From: Salinimonas chungwhensis DSM 16280
Lineage (GTDB): Bacteria > Pseudomonadota > Gammaproteobacteria > Enterobacterales > Alteromonadaceae
Length of the DNA: 64,000 bases
Reading direction: 5' to 3'
Assembly: GCF_000378185.1 (NCBI RefSeq)
Contig: NZ_KB899380.1
Span: 1-64,000 of the forward strand
In this document: piece by piece, positions 1 to 7,370 of the stretch
How the letters are laid out: each line of letters starts with the position of its first letter
Numbering within the stretch: the stretch's first letter is position 1
Made by a program: the position numbers and the translations under genes
Notes under the pieces: generated by a model
What the model saw: only the letters and a program-made list of their open reading frames with translations
The model's database searches: none
Told to the model about the DNA's origin: nothing

Positions 1-762
1 ATGAGTAATCACACCCATGTTGTCTTACATGTTGATAAACACAAAGCGCTGAGCTGGACGACCGAAGAAGTATTGCATCGCTGGCATATGCTGCACCGGG
101 GAACAATTTTGACCCGCAAGTTTTTGAGTTTGTCGCAACGCCAGACAATGTCAGAAGCTGAGATAAAAACGGTTGGACAAAGCGCAAAGATATACCGGGA
201 ACGTCTTTACGATATCAGCTGGTTTATGCGTTTGCTAAATGAATATATAGCTCGTCAGGCCAATAAAGAAGACGATTGTACCGGTCGTTTCTGGGAGGGG
301 CGCTTTAAGTCTCAGGCGCTAATGGATGAAACAGCGTTGGCCGCCTGCATGGTGTATGTGGACTTAAACCCTGTACGCGCGAATATAGCCGCTAATCCGG
401 AACAATCAGATTACACCAGTATTCAAAAACGTATCGAAGCGGCAAGATTGCATAAGCAACCCCGTGACCTGTTCCCGTTTACCGGGCCGAAGAACCAGCG
501 CACAGGCCATGCAATACCTTTCTGTTTACAGGATTATCTTCAATTAGTGAAGGATACCGCCCGTCATTTCGACACTTCGAGATACGACAAAGTTACAGGC
601 TCTAAAGACATAAAAAACCTGCCGGTGTTAAAACAGGCGGGACTAAGTGCTGAGAGCTGGCATCTGCTTATTACCGGTGTTGAAACACAGTTTTCTACGC
701 GAATTTGTCTGGCAACTATAAGACGTAAGCTAAGCCAGCATAAGAAACGCAAATTAGCTTAA
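1..762 (+). CDS. REP-associated tyrosine transposase (Y1/HUH), 5'-truncated by window edge
   Basis: This is a single-strand DNA transposase of the IS200/RAYT type. The first residues, MSNHTHVVLH, match the internal HUH metal-binding motif of the family (usually MSNHxH), so the first ATG is an internal codon and the real start lies upstream of the window. The segment FWEGRFKSQAL followed by YVDLNPVRA (about residues 98-128) is the conserved region carrying the catalytic tyrosine. The C-terminal 100 residues are basic and typical of the longer REP-associated members. No partner gene is adjacent. Short GTGGGTGTCC repeats follow within 4.5 kb, which fits a REP/RAYT relationship, but that link is inference. 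Family assignment is firm; activity is unknown. Confidence 0.85.
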   Translation: MSNHTHVVLHVDKHKALSWTTEEVLHRWHMLHRGTILTRKFLSLSQRQTMSEAEIKTVGQSAKIYRERLYDISWFMRLLNEYIARQANKEDDCTGRFWEGRFKSQALMDETALAACMVYVDLNPVRANIAANPEQSDYTSIQKRIEAARLHKQPRDLFPFTGPKNQRTGHAIPFCLQDYLQLVKDTARHFDTSRYDKVTGSKDIKNLPVLKQAGLSAESWHLLITGVETQFSTRICLATIRRKLSQHKKRKLA

Positions 763-782
763 CTCGTTTGTCGTCTGAACCT

Positions 783-799
783 GTTTGGAATCGCCAAAC
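783..799. repeat. Small palindrome after the transposase gene
   Basis: GTTTGG (783-788) and CCAAAC (794-799) form a 6-bp stem with a 5-nt loop, 21 nt after the transposase stop codon. It has no T-tract, so it is a weak candidate for a terminator or for part of a REP-like element. Confidence 0.35.
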
Positions 800-944
800 T
801 TCCATTCATATTCTTCGAAGTTACTCCGCGTTCTACTAGCAGGGGCCCCTTCTCCCGTTGGCTACCCCGCTTATTTTATTCAGCATACGGCGCTGTCAAT
901 TTTAAAATCGTCTTAAAAACTGATGATAGTTTAAAATTGTCGAA

Positions 945-989
945 GTGGATGTCCAGGTACCTTCAACATATTTTTAAAAGTGGGTGTCC
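945..989 (+). repeat. Two GTGGRTGTCC repeat motifs
   Basis: GTGGATGTCC lies at 945-954 and GTGGGTGTCC at 980-989, each preceded by AA. The same 10-mer recurs at 2939, 2973, 3020 and, with one change, at 4443. All copies are between genes and in the same orientation. Together they look like a small dispersed repeat family close to the REP-type transposase. Confidence 0.55.
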
Positions 990-1001
990 GTTAATTTTTC
1001 A

Positions 1002-1823
1002 CTAAGCATCTTCTGTAGCATGCAAGAAATGGCTATAGGTATTTAATATGGCTGGTCTTTCCCAATGTAAAAAATGCCCCGTGTCAGGAACAAGTTTGTA
1101 TACACAGTTGGGTATTTTTGTCACTGCAACGCGGATACCGTCGTGATCTAAGATAGTGTCTTGTTCGCCACAAATAACGAGTGTTTTAGCTTTTATTTTG
1201 CCCAAGTTAATAAGCTTGCTGATGTCACGACTCGATTTCACAAATTCACAATGTTCGTAAAAGTTCACTAACTCTCTTTCGTCCATATTGGAGAACTGAC
1301 TAATCATCTGTTGTTTTTGTGAGTCAGGAATATATTGACCAAAGCATTCGATCATTAGCGGCGCAATATTTTCGATATTACCTGTTTTAAACGCAGACTG
1401 GCCCTGGTGAATCAAATCTAAAATAGTGTCATTGGTTGATACACCAAAACTCCCCAATATCATTTTATCGATCTTTGTAGGAAATTTTGCTGCGATGTAT
1501 GCAGCCAGAATGGTTCCCCAGGATGCTGCAGCGAGAACAACTTTGTCAGCTTTAGCAGTTTCGTCTATAACATTTAGCAACACCCGTTGCTGCTCTTCAA
1601 AGGTGACGTGGGGTGCACCTGAAAGGATTTCCGCTCTTCCGGTACCTGGCAAATCGAATACAACTACCGAAAAAGAGGATACGAAGTGCTTAACAAAACT
1701 TTTCCAAACCGCCATCGTCTGTTTGGCGCCGCTAATACACACAATGGTGTCTGGTTTGTCACCGTAAATGCGATATGGCACATGGAATCTTTTACAACTT
1801 ATACTGCCTTTTTGAACCTTCAC
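1002..1823 (-). CDS. Alpha/beta-fold hydrolase
   Basis: A 273-residue soluble hydrolase of the alpha/beta superfamily. The nucleophile elbow reads AASWG with Ser near residue 101. An acid is likely in CGEQDTILDHDG near residue 222, and the histidine is in DTGHFLHW near residue 252, completing the triad. There is no signal peptide, so it is probably cytoplasmic. The start is GTG with a GAGG ribosome-binding site about 7 nt upstream. It begins 18 nt after the chalcone-isomerase-like gene, so the two are likely co-transcribed. Substrate cannot be told from sequence; esterase, lipase-like or haloperoxidase-like activity are all possible. Confidence 0.85.
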   Translation of the reverse strand: MKVQKGSISCKRFHVPYRIYGDKPDTIVCISGAKQTMAVWKSFVKHFVSSFSVVVFDLPGTGRAEILSGAPHVTFEEQQRVLLNVIDETAKADKVVLAAASWGTILAAYIAAKFPTKIDKMILGSFGVSTNDTILDLIHQGQSAFKTGNIENIAPLMIECFGQYIPDSQKQQMISQFSNMDERELVNFYEHCEFVKSSRDISKLINLGKIKAKTLVICGEQDTILDHDGIRVAVTKIPNCVYKLVPDTGHFLHWERPAILNTYSHFLHATEDA

Positions 1824-1841
1824 ACTATTGCCTCATAACTA

Positions 1842-2441
1842 TCAACGCAATTGGTTTGCTATCAACGCTTTTTTGTCTACTACTGGCTCTGGACCAAACC
1901 AAATTGACCAAAGTGCTTTGGTCAATTCAGGGTTATCAGATTCAACGATCTTTCGATCATCAAAGTACACTATAAGCTTGCTGTTATTGCCACGCGATAA
2001 TATTAAGCTAGAGTTTTCTGATATATCGCTATCGAAACTTTCTGAAAGTTTGGTTATTTTATTTCCAATTTCACGTAAGTCGGCACTAGGACTATTACGC
2101 TCTATCCCATCTATCAGTGCTTCCTTCACCTGCTCTCGAGATACATCACGAAGAAACACAATTTCTAATTGCTGCGCAAACTTACCTGTAGTAATAAGCT
2201 CAATGAGTTCATCAGTGTCGCCGGAGGTCTCTTCAGGCCATGCCATGAAATGGCTGATTTCATAAATGCTAAAGAAAAAGCGCTTTCTTATTGTGGAGCC
2301 ACTAAATGTCAATGATTCAGCTCCACCAGAAAATTGAGAAGACACCCGCGTATCAGCGGTTACCGGGTTACTGCTGGTGAGAAAAATCAGCCCCAATAAA
2401 GCGACGATAACAATGTGCGACAACAGTTTTTTACAAAGCAT
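1842..2441 (-). CDS. Exported chalcone-isomerase-like protein
   Basis: The segment SLTFSGSTIRKRFFFSIYE and the later WFGPEP region match the bacterial chalcone-isomerase-like family (Chalcone_3 type), small periplasmic proteins that mostly lack proven isomerase activity. The frame is open further upstream, but the start at 2441 is preferred because MLCKKLLSHIVIVALLGLIFL followed by TVTA-like residues makes a good signal peptide; the upstream extension has no such logic. The mature protein would be about 170 residues. It is the first gene of a pair with the hydrolase. Function in bacteria is uncertain; fatty-acid or lipid binding has been proposed for relatives. Confidence 0.75.
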   Translation of the reverse strand: MLCKKLLSHIVIVALLGLIFLTSSNPVTADTRVSSQFSGGAESLTFSGSTIRKRFFFSIYEISHFMAWPEETSGDTDELIELITTGKFAQQLEIVFLRDVSREQVKEALIDGIERNSPSADLREIGNKITKLSESFDSDISENSSLILSRGNNSKLIVYFDDRKIVESDNPELTKALWSIWFGPEPVVDKKALIANQLR

Positions 2442-2513
2442 AATTCCAACGTTAAAGTTTAATTGCACGCGAAGAGTACATGTTTGATACCTATTACTAC
2501 AGTATATTAACAA

Positions 2514-3101
2514 ACAATTAATACTTTTGTACTAGCGATTCTGCATTATTACAAAGTAGCTGGGGAGCTGGGCATCCTGGATGAAAATAGAAAGAAGTAT
2601 CAGTGGTTTAAAGAAATTTCCACAAAGCTATTGTTGTTAAAATGAATGCACCAGTTGGTAGTAATTTATAACTTTGTTTCGAATTTGGTCGATGCTTTTC
2701 AATGTTGCAGGGACATTTTTTAAGCGTATCTGGAAACTTCCCGATATGTATTGGATAGAAGCGGATCGGTCAAATTGAAACTCACTTGCTGGCGAGTAAA
2801 ATTGGCGAGCTCTTTATTTTGCTTACAACATAGCCTTGGATTAACGTAAGGCGACGCGTGTCAGACTGGGGGCCGAGTTGGTATGTGACTAGAGCGGGAT
2901 AGCATTTTTAGTCGCAACATTCAAAAACTCTCTGAAAAGTGGGTGTCCATACTCGTAGGGGCTTTAAAAGACGTGGGTGTCCATACTCGTATAATACGGG
3001 CTAATTCAAGATACCGAATGTGGGTGTCCAACAGCGAACATCCAACAGCGAACAAAGCAACAATGCGCCTTATCAAGGCGCATTGTACTCAAAAATAAGT
3101 G
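2514..3101. other. Gene-free gap with repeat motifs
   Basis: No convincing coding frame is seen on either strand. The distal 170 nt hold the densest cluster of the GTGGGTGTCC repeat (listed separately). The rest is AT-rich and presumably contains the promoter of the chalcone-isomerase-like gene near 2450-2530. Confidence 0.6.
2939..3054 (+). repeat. Cluster of GTGGGTGTCC repeats and a tandem 14-mer
   Basis: GTGGGTGTCCATACTCGTA is present twice, identical over 19 nt, at 2939-2957 and 2973-2991. A third core GTGGGTGTCC is at 3020-3029. The third copy runs into a perfect tandem duplication of TCCAACAGCGAACA (3027-3040 and 3041-3054). GTGG is one of the tetranucleotides reported to mark REP elements recognised by REP-type transposases, but no clear stem-loop follows here. 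Confidence 0.65.
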
Positions 3102-4262
3102 CTAGTTACTTTGTAGAATTTTTATTAAGCGTCCGCCTTCTTTGTCTTCAAGCACATAAATATTGCCCTTGCTATCCTGCTCCACTTCTCTAACACGTTT
3201 GCCCCACTCATAGCGTTCTGCCTCTTTTGCGTCCCACTCGCCCTCCTCGTTCTGATTGAATGCCACGCGCACCAGCGCTTTTGAGGATAATCCGCCGATA
3301 AAGCCGTTCCCCGTCCAGTCGCTGAACAGATCACCTTTATAAATGATAAAACCAGCAGGACTTATGGCTGGTATCCAGGCTAGTTCCGGCGCTTTGAAAA
3401 CAGGGTAATCCTCATGGTTTGGTATTGTTACGCCAGAATAATGGTCTCCCTGAGAAACCATCGGATAGCCATAGTTGCGACCTCTTTCAATAATATTCAG
3501 CTCGTCACCATGACGCGGGCCCATTTCATGGGACCATAAAGTTCCCCGTTCATCAAAATCAATACCCAGTGGGTTACGATGACCCAGAGTCCAGATCTGC
3601 TCAGTTACAGCGCCGTTTCCATAAAAAGGATTATCTTCAGGCACACTTCCGTCGGCATTTAGGCGCAAAATTTTTCCCAGGTTCATCGCCATATTTTGCG
3701 CCGGGGTAAATTTTTGTCTGTCACCAGAGGTAACAAACAAGTAGCCATCCGGCGAAAACGCCATACGGTGCGAGTAATGGCCGTTACCCGTCATCTTGGG
3801 TGACTGGCGCCAAATAATCTCTCGTTCAGCCAAGCTTGCACTGCTATCGGTAAAGTTCAGCTTTGCTCGTTCAATCACTGCGCCACTGTATGCATCATCT
3901 TGTGGGTCCCGCTCTATGTAAGAAACATACACTGTGTTATTGGTAGCGAACTCCGGATGGATGATCACATCACCCAGACCGCCCTGCCCCCGCGCGTCGA
4001 CCTCAGGAACATTGCTAACAGAAAAACGTTTTTGCTGATTCTTATCAAGCAGCCACAGTGTACCTGTCTTTTCAGTTACCAGACTATGACCATCAGGTAA
4101 AAACGTCATCGCCCATGGTTGTCCAAATGATGCCTTTACTTCACCTACAAGCGAAGTACCTTCACTACCTTGCAACTGGACCTGTGTAGGCGAATCAGAC
4201 TGCGCTAAAGTGGTAAATGATGTCGCTATCATGGTAATTAAAAAAATTATTTTCTGGCGCAT
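3102..4262 (-). CDS. PQQ-dependent aldose sugar dehydrogenase-like protein
   Basis: A 386-residue exported protein of the glucose/sorbosone dehydrogenase family (E. coli YliI type), six-bladed beta-propellers that oxidise sugars with PQQ in the periplasm. Support comes from PWAMTFLPDGHSLVTEKTG near the N-terminus, GHYSHRMAFSPDGYLFVTSGD in the middle, and HRNPLGIDFD followed by HEMGPRHGDELNIIERGRNYG, all hallmark family segments. The first 20 residues (MRQKIIFLITMIATSFTTLA) are a signal peptide. It stands alone with no PQQ synthesis genes nearby. PQQ dependence and substrate are inferred from the family. Confidence 0.88.
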   Translation of the reverse strand: MRQKIIFLITMIATSFTTLAQSDSPTQVQLQGSEGTSLVGEVKASFGQPWAMTFLPDGHSLVTEKTGTLWLLDKNQQKRFSVSNVPEVDARGQGGLGDVIIHPEFATNNTVYVSYIERDPQDDAYSGAVIERAKLNFTDSSASLAEREIIWRQSPKMTGNGHYSHRMAFSPDGYLFVTSGDRQKFTPAQNMAMNLGKILRLNADGSVPEDNPFYGNGAVTEQIWTLGHRNPLGIDFDERGTLWSHEMGPRHGDELNIIERGRNYGYPMVSQGDHYSGVTIPNHEDYPVFKAPELAWIPAISPAGFIIYKGDLFSDWTGNGFIGGLSSKALVRVAFNQNEEGEWDAKEAERYEWGKRVREVEQDSKGNIYVLEDKEGGRLIKILQSN

Positions 4263-4579
4263 AGTGGTTCCGAACCTTCTTTAACAATGATGCAATATCC
4301 GCCACACCTTAGTGTGACCCGCAAATAATCAACAATAGTACTAGTTACGCGTTTTCCTTACTTAGGCTCAATTTCCCCTGCTATCTGTGACATCTTTTCG
4401 CGTCTGGCTGATGGTTCAGGATTACGCCATCACAGCCAAAATGTGGGTGTCTAATCGTGTTTAATAAGATCGGGCCATAATCGGGGGTGCGCTAATCAGG
4501 GCAAAAACTATCTGGAGTTTCGGCATAGCTTAACGTAAATTCAAGGTATCATGCCTCATCAATCCGCGTGCAGGTACCC
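4263..4579. other. Intergenic gap
   Basis: The region lies between two divergently transcribed genes, so it should hold both promoters, but none is clear enough to place. A single repeat core (GTGGGTGTCT) is at 4443-4452. No gene is seen. Confidence 0.5.
4443..4452 (+). repeat. GTGGGTGTCT repeat motif
   Basis: One-base variant of the GTGGGTGTCC element clustered at 2939-3029, in the same orientation. It is the last copy seen in the window. Confidence 0.45.
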
Positions 4580-4873
4580 ATGAATATACCCGTTAAACAA
4601 GCCTCCGCTTCAACCATATCTTGCTCAAACTGCAAAGCGTGCTGCTGCCGCCTTGAGGTTTTGGTTATTTCAGACACGGGCGTACCAGAAGAATTTATCA
4701 AAATCGATCAATATGGTGGTGAAACTATGAAGCGACTAAATGATGGTTGGTGCGCCGCGTTAGACAGAGAAACTTTCATGTGTACAATCTATGAAAATAG
4801 GCCCTGGATTTGTCGTGAGTTTGAGATGGGCTCTTATGAATGTATAGATGAGCGAATGGCGTTTTTATCATAG
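4580..4873 (+). CDS. YkgJ-type cysteine-cluster protein
   Basis: A small protein (97 residues from this ATG) with the Cys pattern of the YkgJ family, putative Zn or Fe-S binding proteins. CSNCKACCCRLE near the N-terminus, then WCAALDRETFMCTIYENRPWICREFEMG, give the conserved Cys-rich core. A GTG 12 nt upstream (4568) is also in frame; the ATG is preferred because CAGG lies just before it. It is a single-gene unit. The biochemical role of the family is not settled. Confidence 0.8.
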   Translation: MNIPVKQASASTISCSNCKACCCRLEVLVISDTGVPEEFIKIDQYGGETMKRLNDGWCAALDRETFMCTIYENRPWICREFEMGSYECIDERMAFLS

Positions 4874-4978
4874 GTTCCATTCATTATCCAAGCGCCGTTT
4901 TAAAGCTTATGCGTTATTAATCTCTTCATCCACGCAGAGTCCCACTAAAAAGTAAACGACCAAAAGACTGCCGTATAT

Positions 4979-5821
4979 CTACATTTCTTCTCTTATCTGA
5001 CCATACGCCATCATTGCAAATAACCCTGTGCCACCAAGTATATTGCCCACCAGCGTTGGTCCCAGGTGATGCAAAAAGCCGTCTAAAACGCTTAGTTCCT
5101 GGTTAAGCATCATAAGAAATATCTCGTTTGATCCAACAATAACGTGAGTAAATCCACCCGCAGCAATTAGCCATGTAAACAGGATGATTATCCACACTTC
5201 AAAGCCTTTTGAGGAAGGTAACATCCATACAATAGCGGCAATTAAAAAGCCTGCTGGTATTCCTCTAAATAGCGCCTCTGCCGGACTTAATTCAATTACG
5301 TGACGGGATATCTCGAGTGCCGCCTCTACTATTTCTGGCGAGGACATGCCAGCATTAAGTAGCAGAAACGCGGTAAATAACGTGCCCACAAAATTTGTCA
5401 CTAATACAACCGACCACAATCGCAAGGTGCAGCCAATGTGATGCTTAGTTTTATGCGCCAGCAGGGGAAGTACGGCGGTCAAGGTGTTTTCAGTAAAAAG
5501 CTGTAATCGTGACAAAATGACGAGTATGAAGCCAAAGGTGTAACCAAAAGCCGCAATGAGGTCATAATAAGGATGGTCTGCGCCAATGTTAGTTCTGATT
5601 ATAGCCTCTGCCAGTACCGAGGTTGATATACCCACACCGGCGGCAATGCCTGACCACCACAGTGATGCAACAGGTCGCTCTAGTTCCTCTCTGCCTTCGC
5701 GCAAAATGACTGAATAAACCATGATGGCTGAGAGCCGGGCATTTGCCGACACTTCTTCACGTTCCGATGCACTCAGGTTTTCTTCTGTTTCTGATGGTTT
5801 TTCTTTTTTTTCGTTAGCCAT
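4979..5821 (-). CDS. Formate/nitrite transporter family protein (YfdC-like)
   Basis: A 280-residue inner-membrane channel of the FNT family, which moves small monovalent anions such as formate and nitrite. The first 30 residues are charged and Lys/Glu-rich. After that come six hydrophobic segments, with the characteristic GYTFGFILVILSRLQLFTENTLTAVLPLL around residues 93-121, followed by GIPAGFLIAAIVWM and GGFTHVIVGSNEIF. The long charged N-terminus and these segments resemble YfdC-type members rather than FocA. It has no operon partner. The transported substrate cannot be assigned. Confidence 0.87.
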   Translation of the reverse strand: MANEKKEKPSETEENLSASEREEVSANARLSAIMVYSVILREGREELERPVASLWWSGIAAGVGISTSVLAEAIIRTNIGADHPYYDLIAAFGYTFGFILVILSRLQLFTENTLTAVLPLLAHKTKHHIGCTLRLWSVVLVTNFVGTLFTAFLLLNAGMSSPEIVEAALEISRHVIELSPAEALFRGIPAGFLIAAIVWMLPSSKGFEVWIIILFTWLIAAGGFTHVIVGSNEIFLMMLNQELSVLDGFLHHLGPTLVGNILGGTGLFAMMAYGQIREEM

Positions 5822-6362
5822 AAGTTACCGACTTAAACAATGGATGCTGGGTAGAGAGAAGGAGGAAAGATCACCGCTTAACCATGAGCAGACGGTTAAT
5901 TTGGGATCACTGCGATTTTACAAAAAACGGTTTCAACCTGTTTATCCTAAAGCTTTGGATGGCCGTATTTTATGGTTTTAGAACCAAGCAAGATAGGCAC
6001 TACACGCAACAATGGCACACTCTTACCGATATGGCGAGCAAAGATGTGATGCAAGTTATTGTCTCCCTATTAATAAATTTAAAAAAGGCTAACCTTTGCA
6101 TGCTGTATCTAAATCTAAAAACGACGCCTAAAGAAAATCTGGTTCTTTACTGCTTATCTTCTCACTATGAGTTCATAACCATCCGGCTGTTTGCCCGTAA
6201 AATAAAAAAGCGAACTATTATTTATAGCTCGCCCTGTTACCACTAAAATGTTACGTCTTAAAACAGAGCGAACAGGCCCGAATTCAAATGTGCCGGCCGC
6301 GTGACCGGTGAGTCAGGCCCCGCCTGTGATAGCTAACGTCAGAGGCCTGTTTAGTGCAGTTT
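5822..6362. other. Gene-free gap
   Basis: One open frame on the plus strand (5884-6246, 120 codons) has unremarkable composition, no recognisable family and no clear ribosome-binding site, so it is not called. Near 6320-6350, CAGGCC and GGCCTG on the minus strand could pair over a long loop as a weak terminator for the exported protein downstream of 7079. Confidence 0.45.
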
Positions 6363-7079
6363 TCAGGCGATAGACAAACGGCTAGACGCATCAGTTCTAT
6401 TTGCCAGTTGGATTTTTCTTACTGCTAATAGTGCAAAAAACGCAAACAAAAACAGTCCTATTGAGCTTGGACCGGGTACGTTCGTCAGTGTAGCTGACTG
6501 TGTAGTGTAATCTTGAAAGATAAGAACGGGGTCATCATTTATCGGATCAGGTCCCGGAATAAACTCAAGTACAGCACCGCAAATAGACAAACCATCACAA
6601 ATACCCACGTTCTGCGCGGTATATTGGCTAAAAATGTGAACAAATTCGTTACCTAGCCAAAAGTTTGTACTCGGTGAAAATACAGATAAACTCAGGCCCT
6701 CGTTTGCATCATCTCCAAGCGCCCCGCCGTCGATATTGTAAGCAATGGCCATAAATGCATTTTCAAAGCTATTCATGTCTGCCACTGACTTATCATAAAT
6801 CAGCGTTTGTGGCCCCTGGGTTGTGCCAAACCCGGTAAAGGTGACCTCAGCATAATCCAACTCATTACCAAACGGTGTCCCTGTGACCATTTCGCTTAAC
6901 AGCGAGGACGCATAAATTCTTCCATCATTATCCAAATCGGTGCCGCGAAAGTAACCGTGAACCGAGCCACCAGACGAAAAACCTGTTTGGCTAAACTCAA
7001 ACGTGATAGGGGCTGCGAATGAGTTTGACAAGCATAATGACGACAGAAGTACTACAAGCATATATTTTAAATGTTTCAT
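6363..7079 (-). CDS. Exported protein with PEP-CTERM-like C-terminal anchor
   Basis: A 238-residue secreted protein. The start at 7079 gives the signal peptide MKHLKYMLVVLLSSLCLSNSFA with cleavage after SFA, and an AAGGA ribosome-binding site 5 nt upstream; an in-frame start 17 codons earlier is less likely. Near the C-terminus, VPGPSSIGLFLFAFFALLAVRK has the layout of a PEP-CTERM sorting signal (VPxPSS, hydrophobic helix, basic end), although PEP is PGP here. The body is Gly/Asp/Asn/Ser-rich with no family that I recognise. It sits next to a CadC-like regulator, with an 11-bp triple repeat in its upstream region. Anchoring by an exosortase is inference; no exosortase gene is in the window. 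Confidence 0.72.
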   Translation of the reverse strand: MKHLKYMLVVLLSSLCLSNSFAAPITFEFSQTGFSSGGSVHGYFRGTDLDNDGRIYASSLLSEMVTGTPFGNELDYAEVTFTGFGTTQGPQTLIYDKSVADMNSFENAFMAIAYNIDGGALGDDANEGLSLSVFSPSTNFWLGNEFVHIFSQYTAQNVGICDGLSICGAVLEFIPGPDPINDDPVLIFQDYTTQSATLTNVPGPSSIGLFLFAFFALLAVRKIQLANRTDASSRLSIA

Positions 7080-7279
7080 CTTAATCCTTAATGTCCGATG
7101 TTGAGCCCCTTTACCGGGACTGGTTCTCATTGACGAAAATTTACTATTTTCATGGCTTCCGTGTCTTTGCAGTGGGGCTCAGGCATCGCGAAGCGACAAT
7201 ATTGGAAGCACGTCCAAGTCTGACCGGGACACGGTAAAAAAGAAGAATAGACAAAACACCGTTTTCCCCGAATGGAGAA

Positions 7280-7310
7280 AACCTAAAATAAACCTAAAAT
7301 AAACCTAAAC
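7280..7310. promoter_or_regulatory. Triple 11-bp direct repeat, candidate operator
   Basis: AACCTAAAATA is repeated at 7280-7290 and 7291-7301, and a third partial unit AACCTAAA follows at 7302. On the minus strand this reads as TTAGGT spaced exactly 11 bp, three times. Winged-helix OmpR/PhoB/CadC-type regulators bind tandem direct repeats with about 10-11 bp spacing. The array lies between the CadC-like regulator and the PEP-CTERM-like gene, about 200 bp upstream of the latter's start. Confidence 0.5.
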
Positions 7311-7370
7311 ACGCTTACTCAGCCCTAATAAATAATATAAAACAGACAGTTAAACTTCGCTGTATTTTAT

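Noticed and set aside
5884..6246. 120-codon open frame on the plus strand in a gene-free gap
   Set aside because: No family, no good ribosome-binding site, low-complexity AT-rich codons; likely chance.
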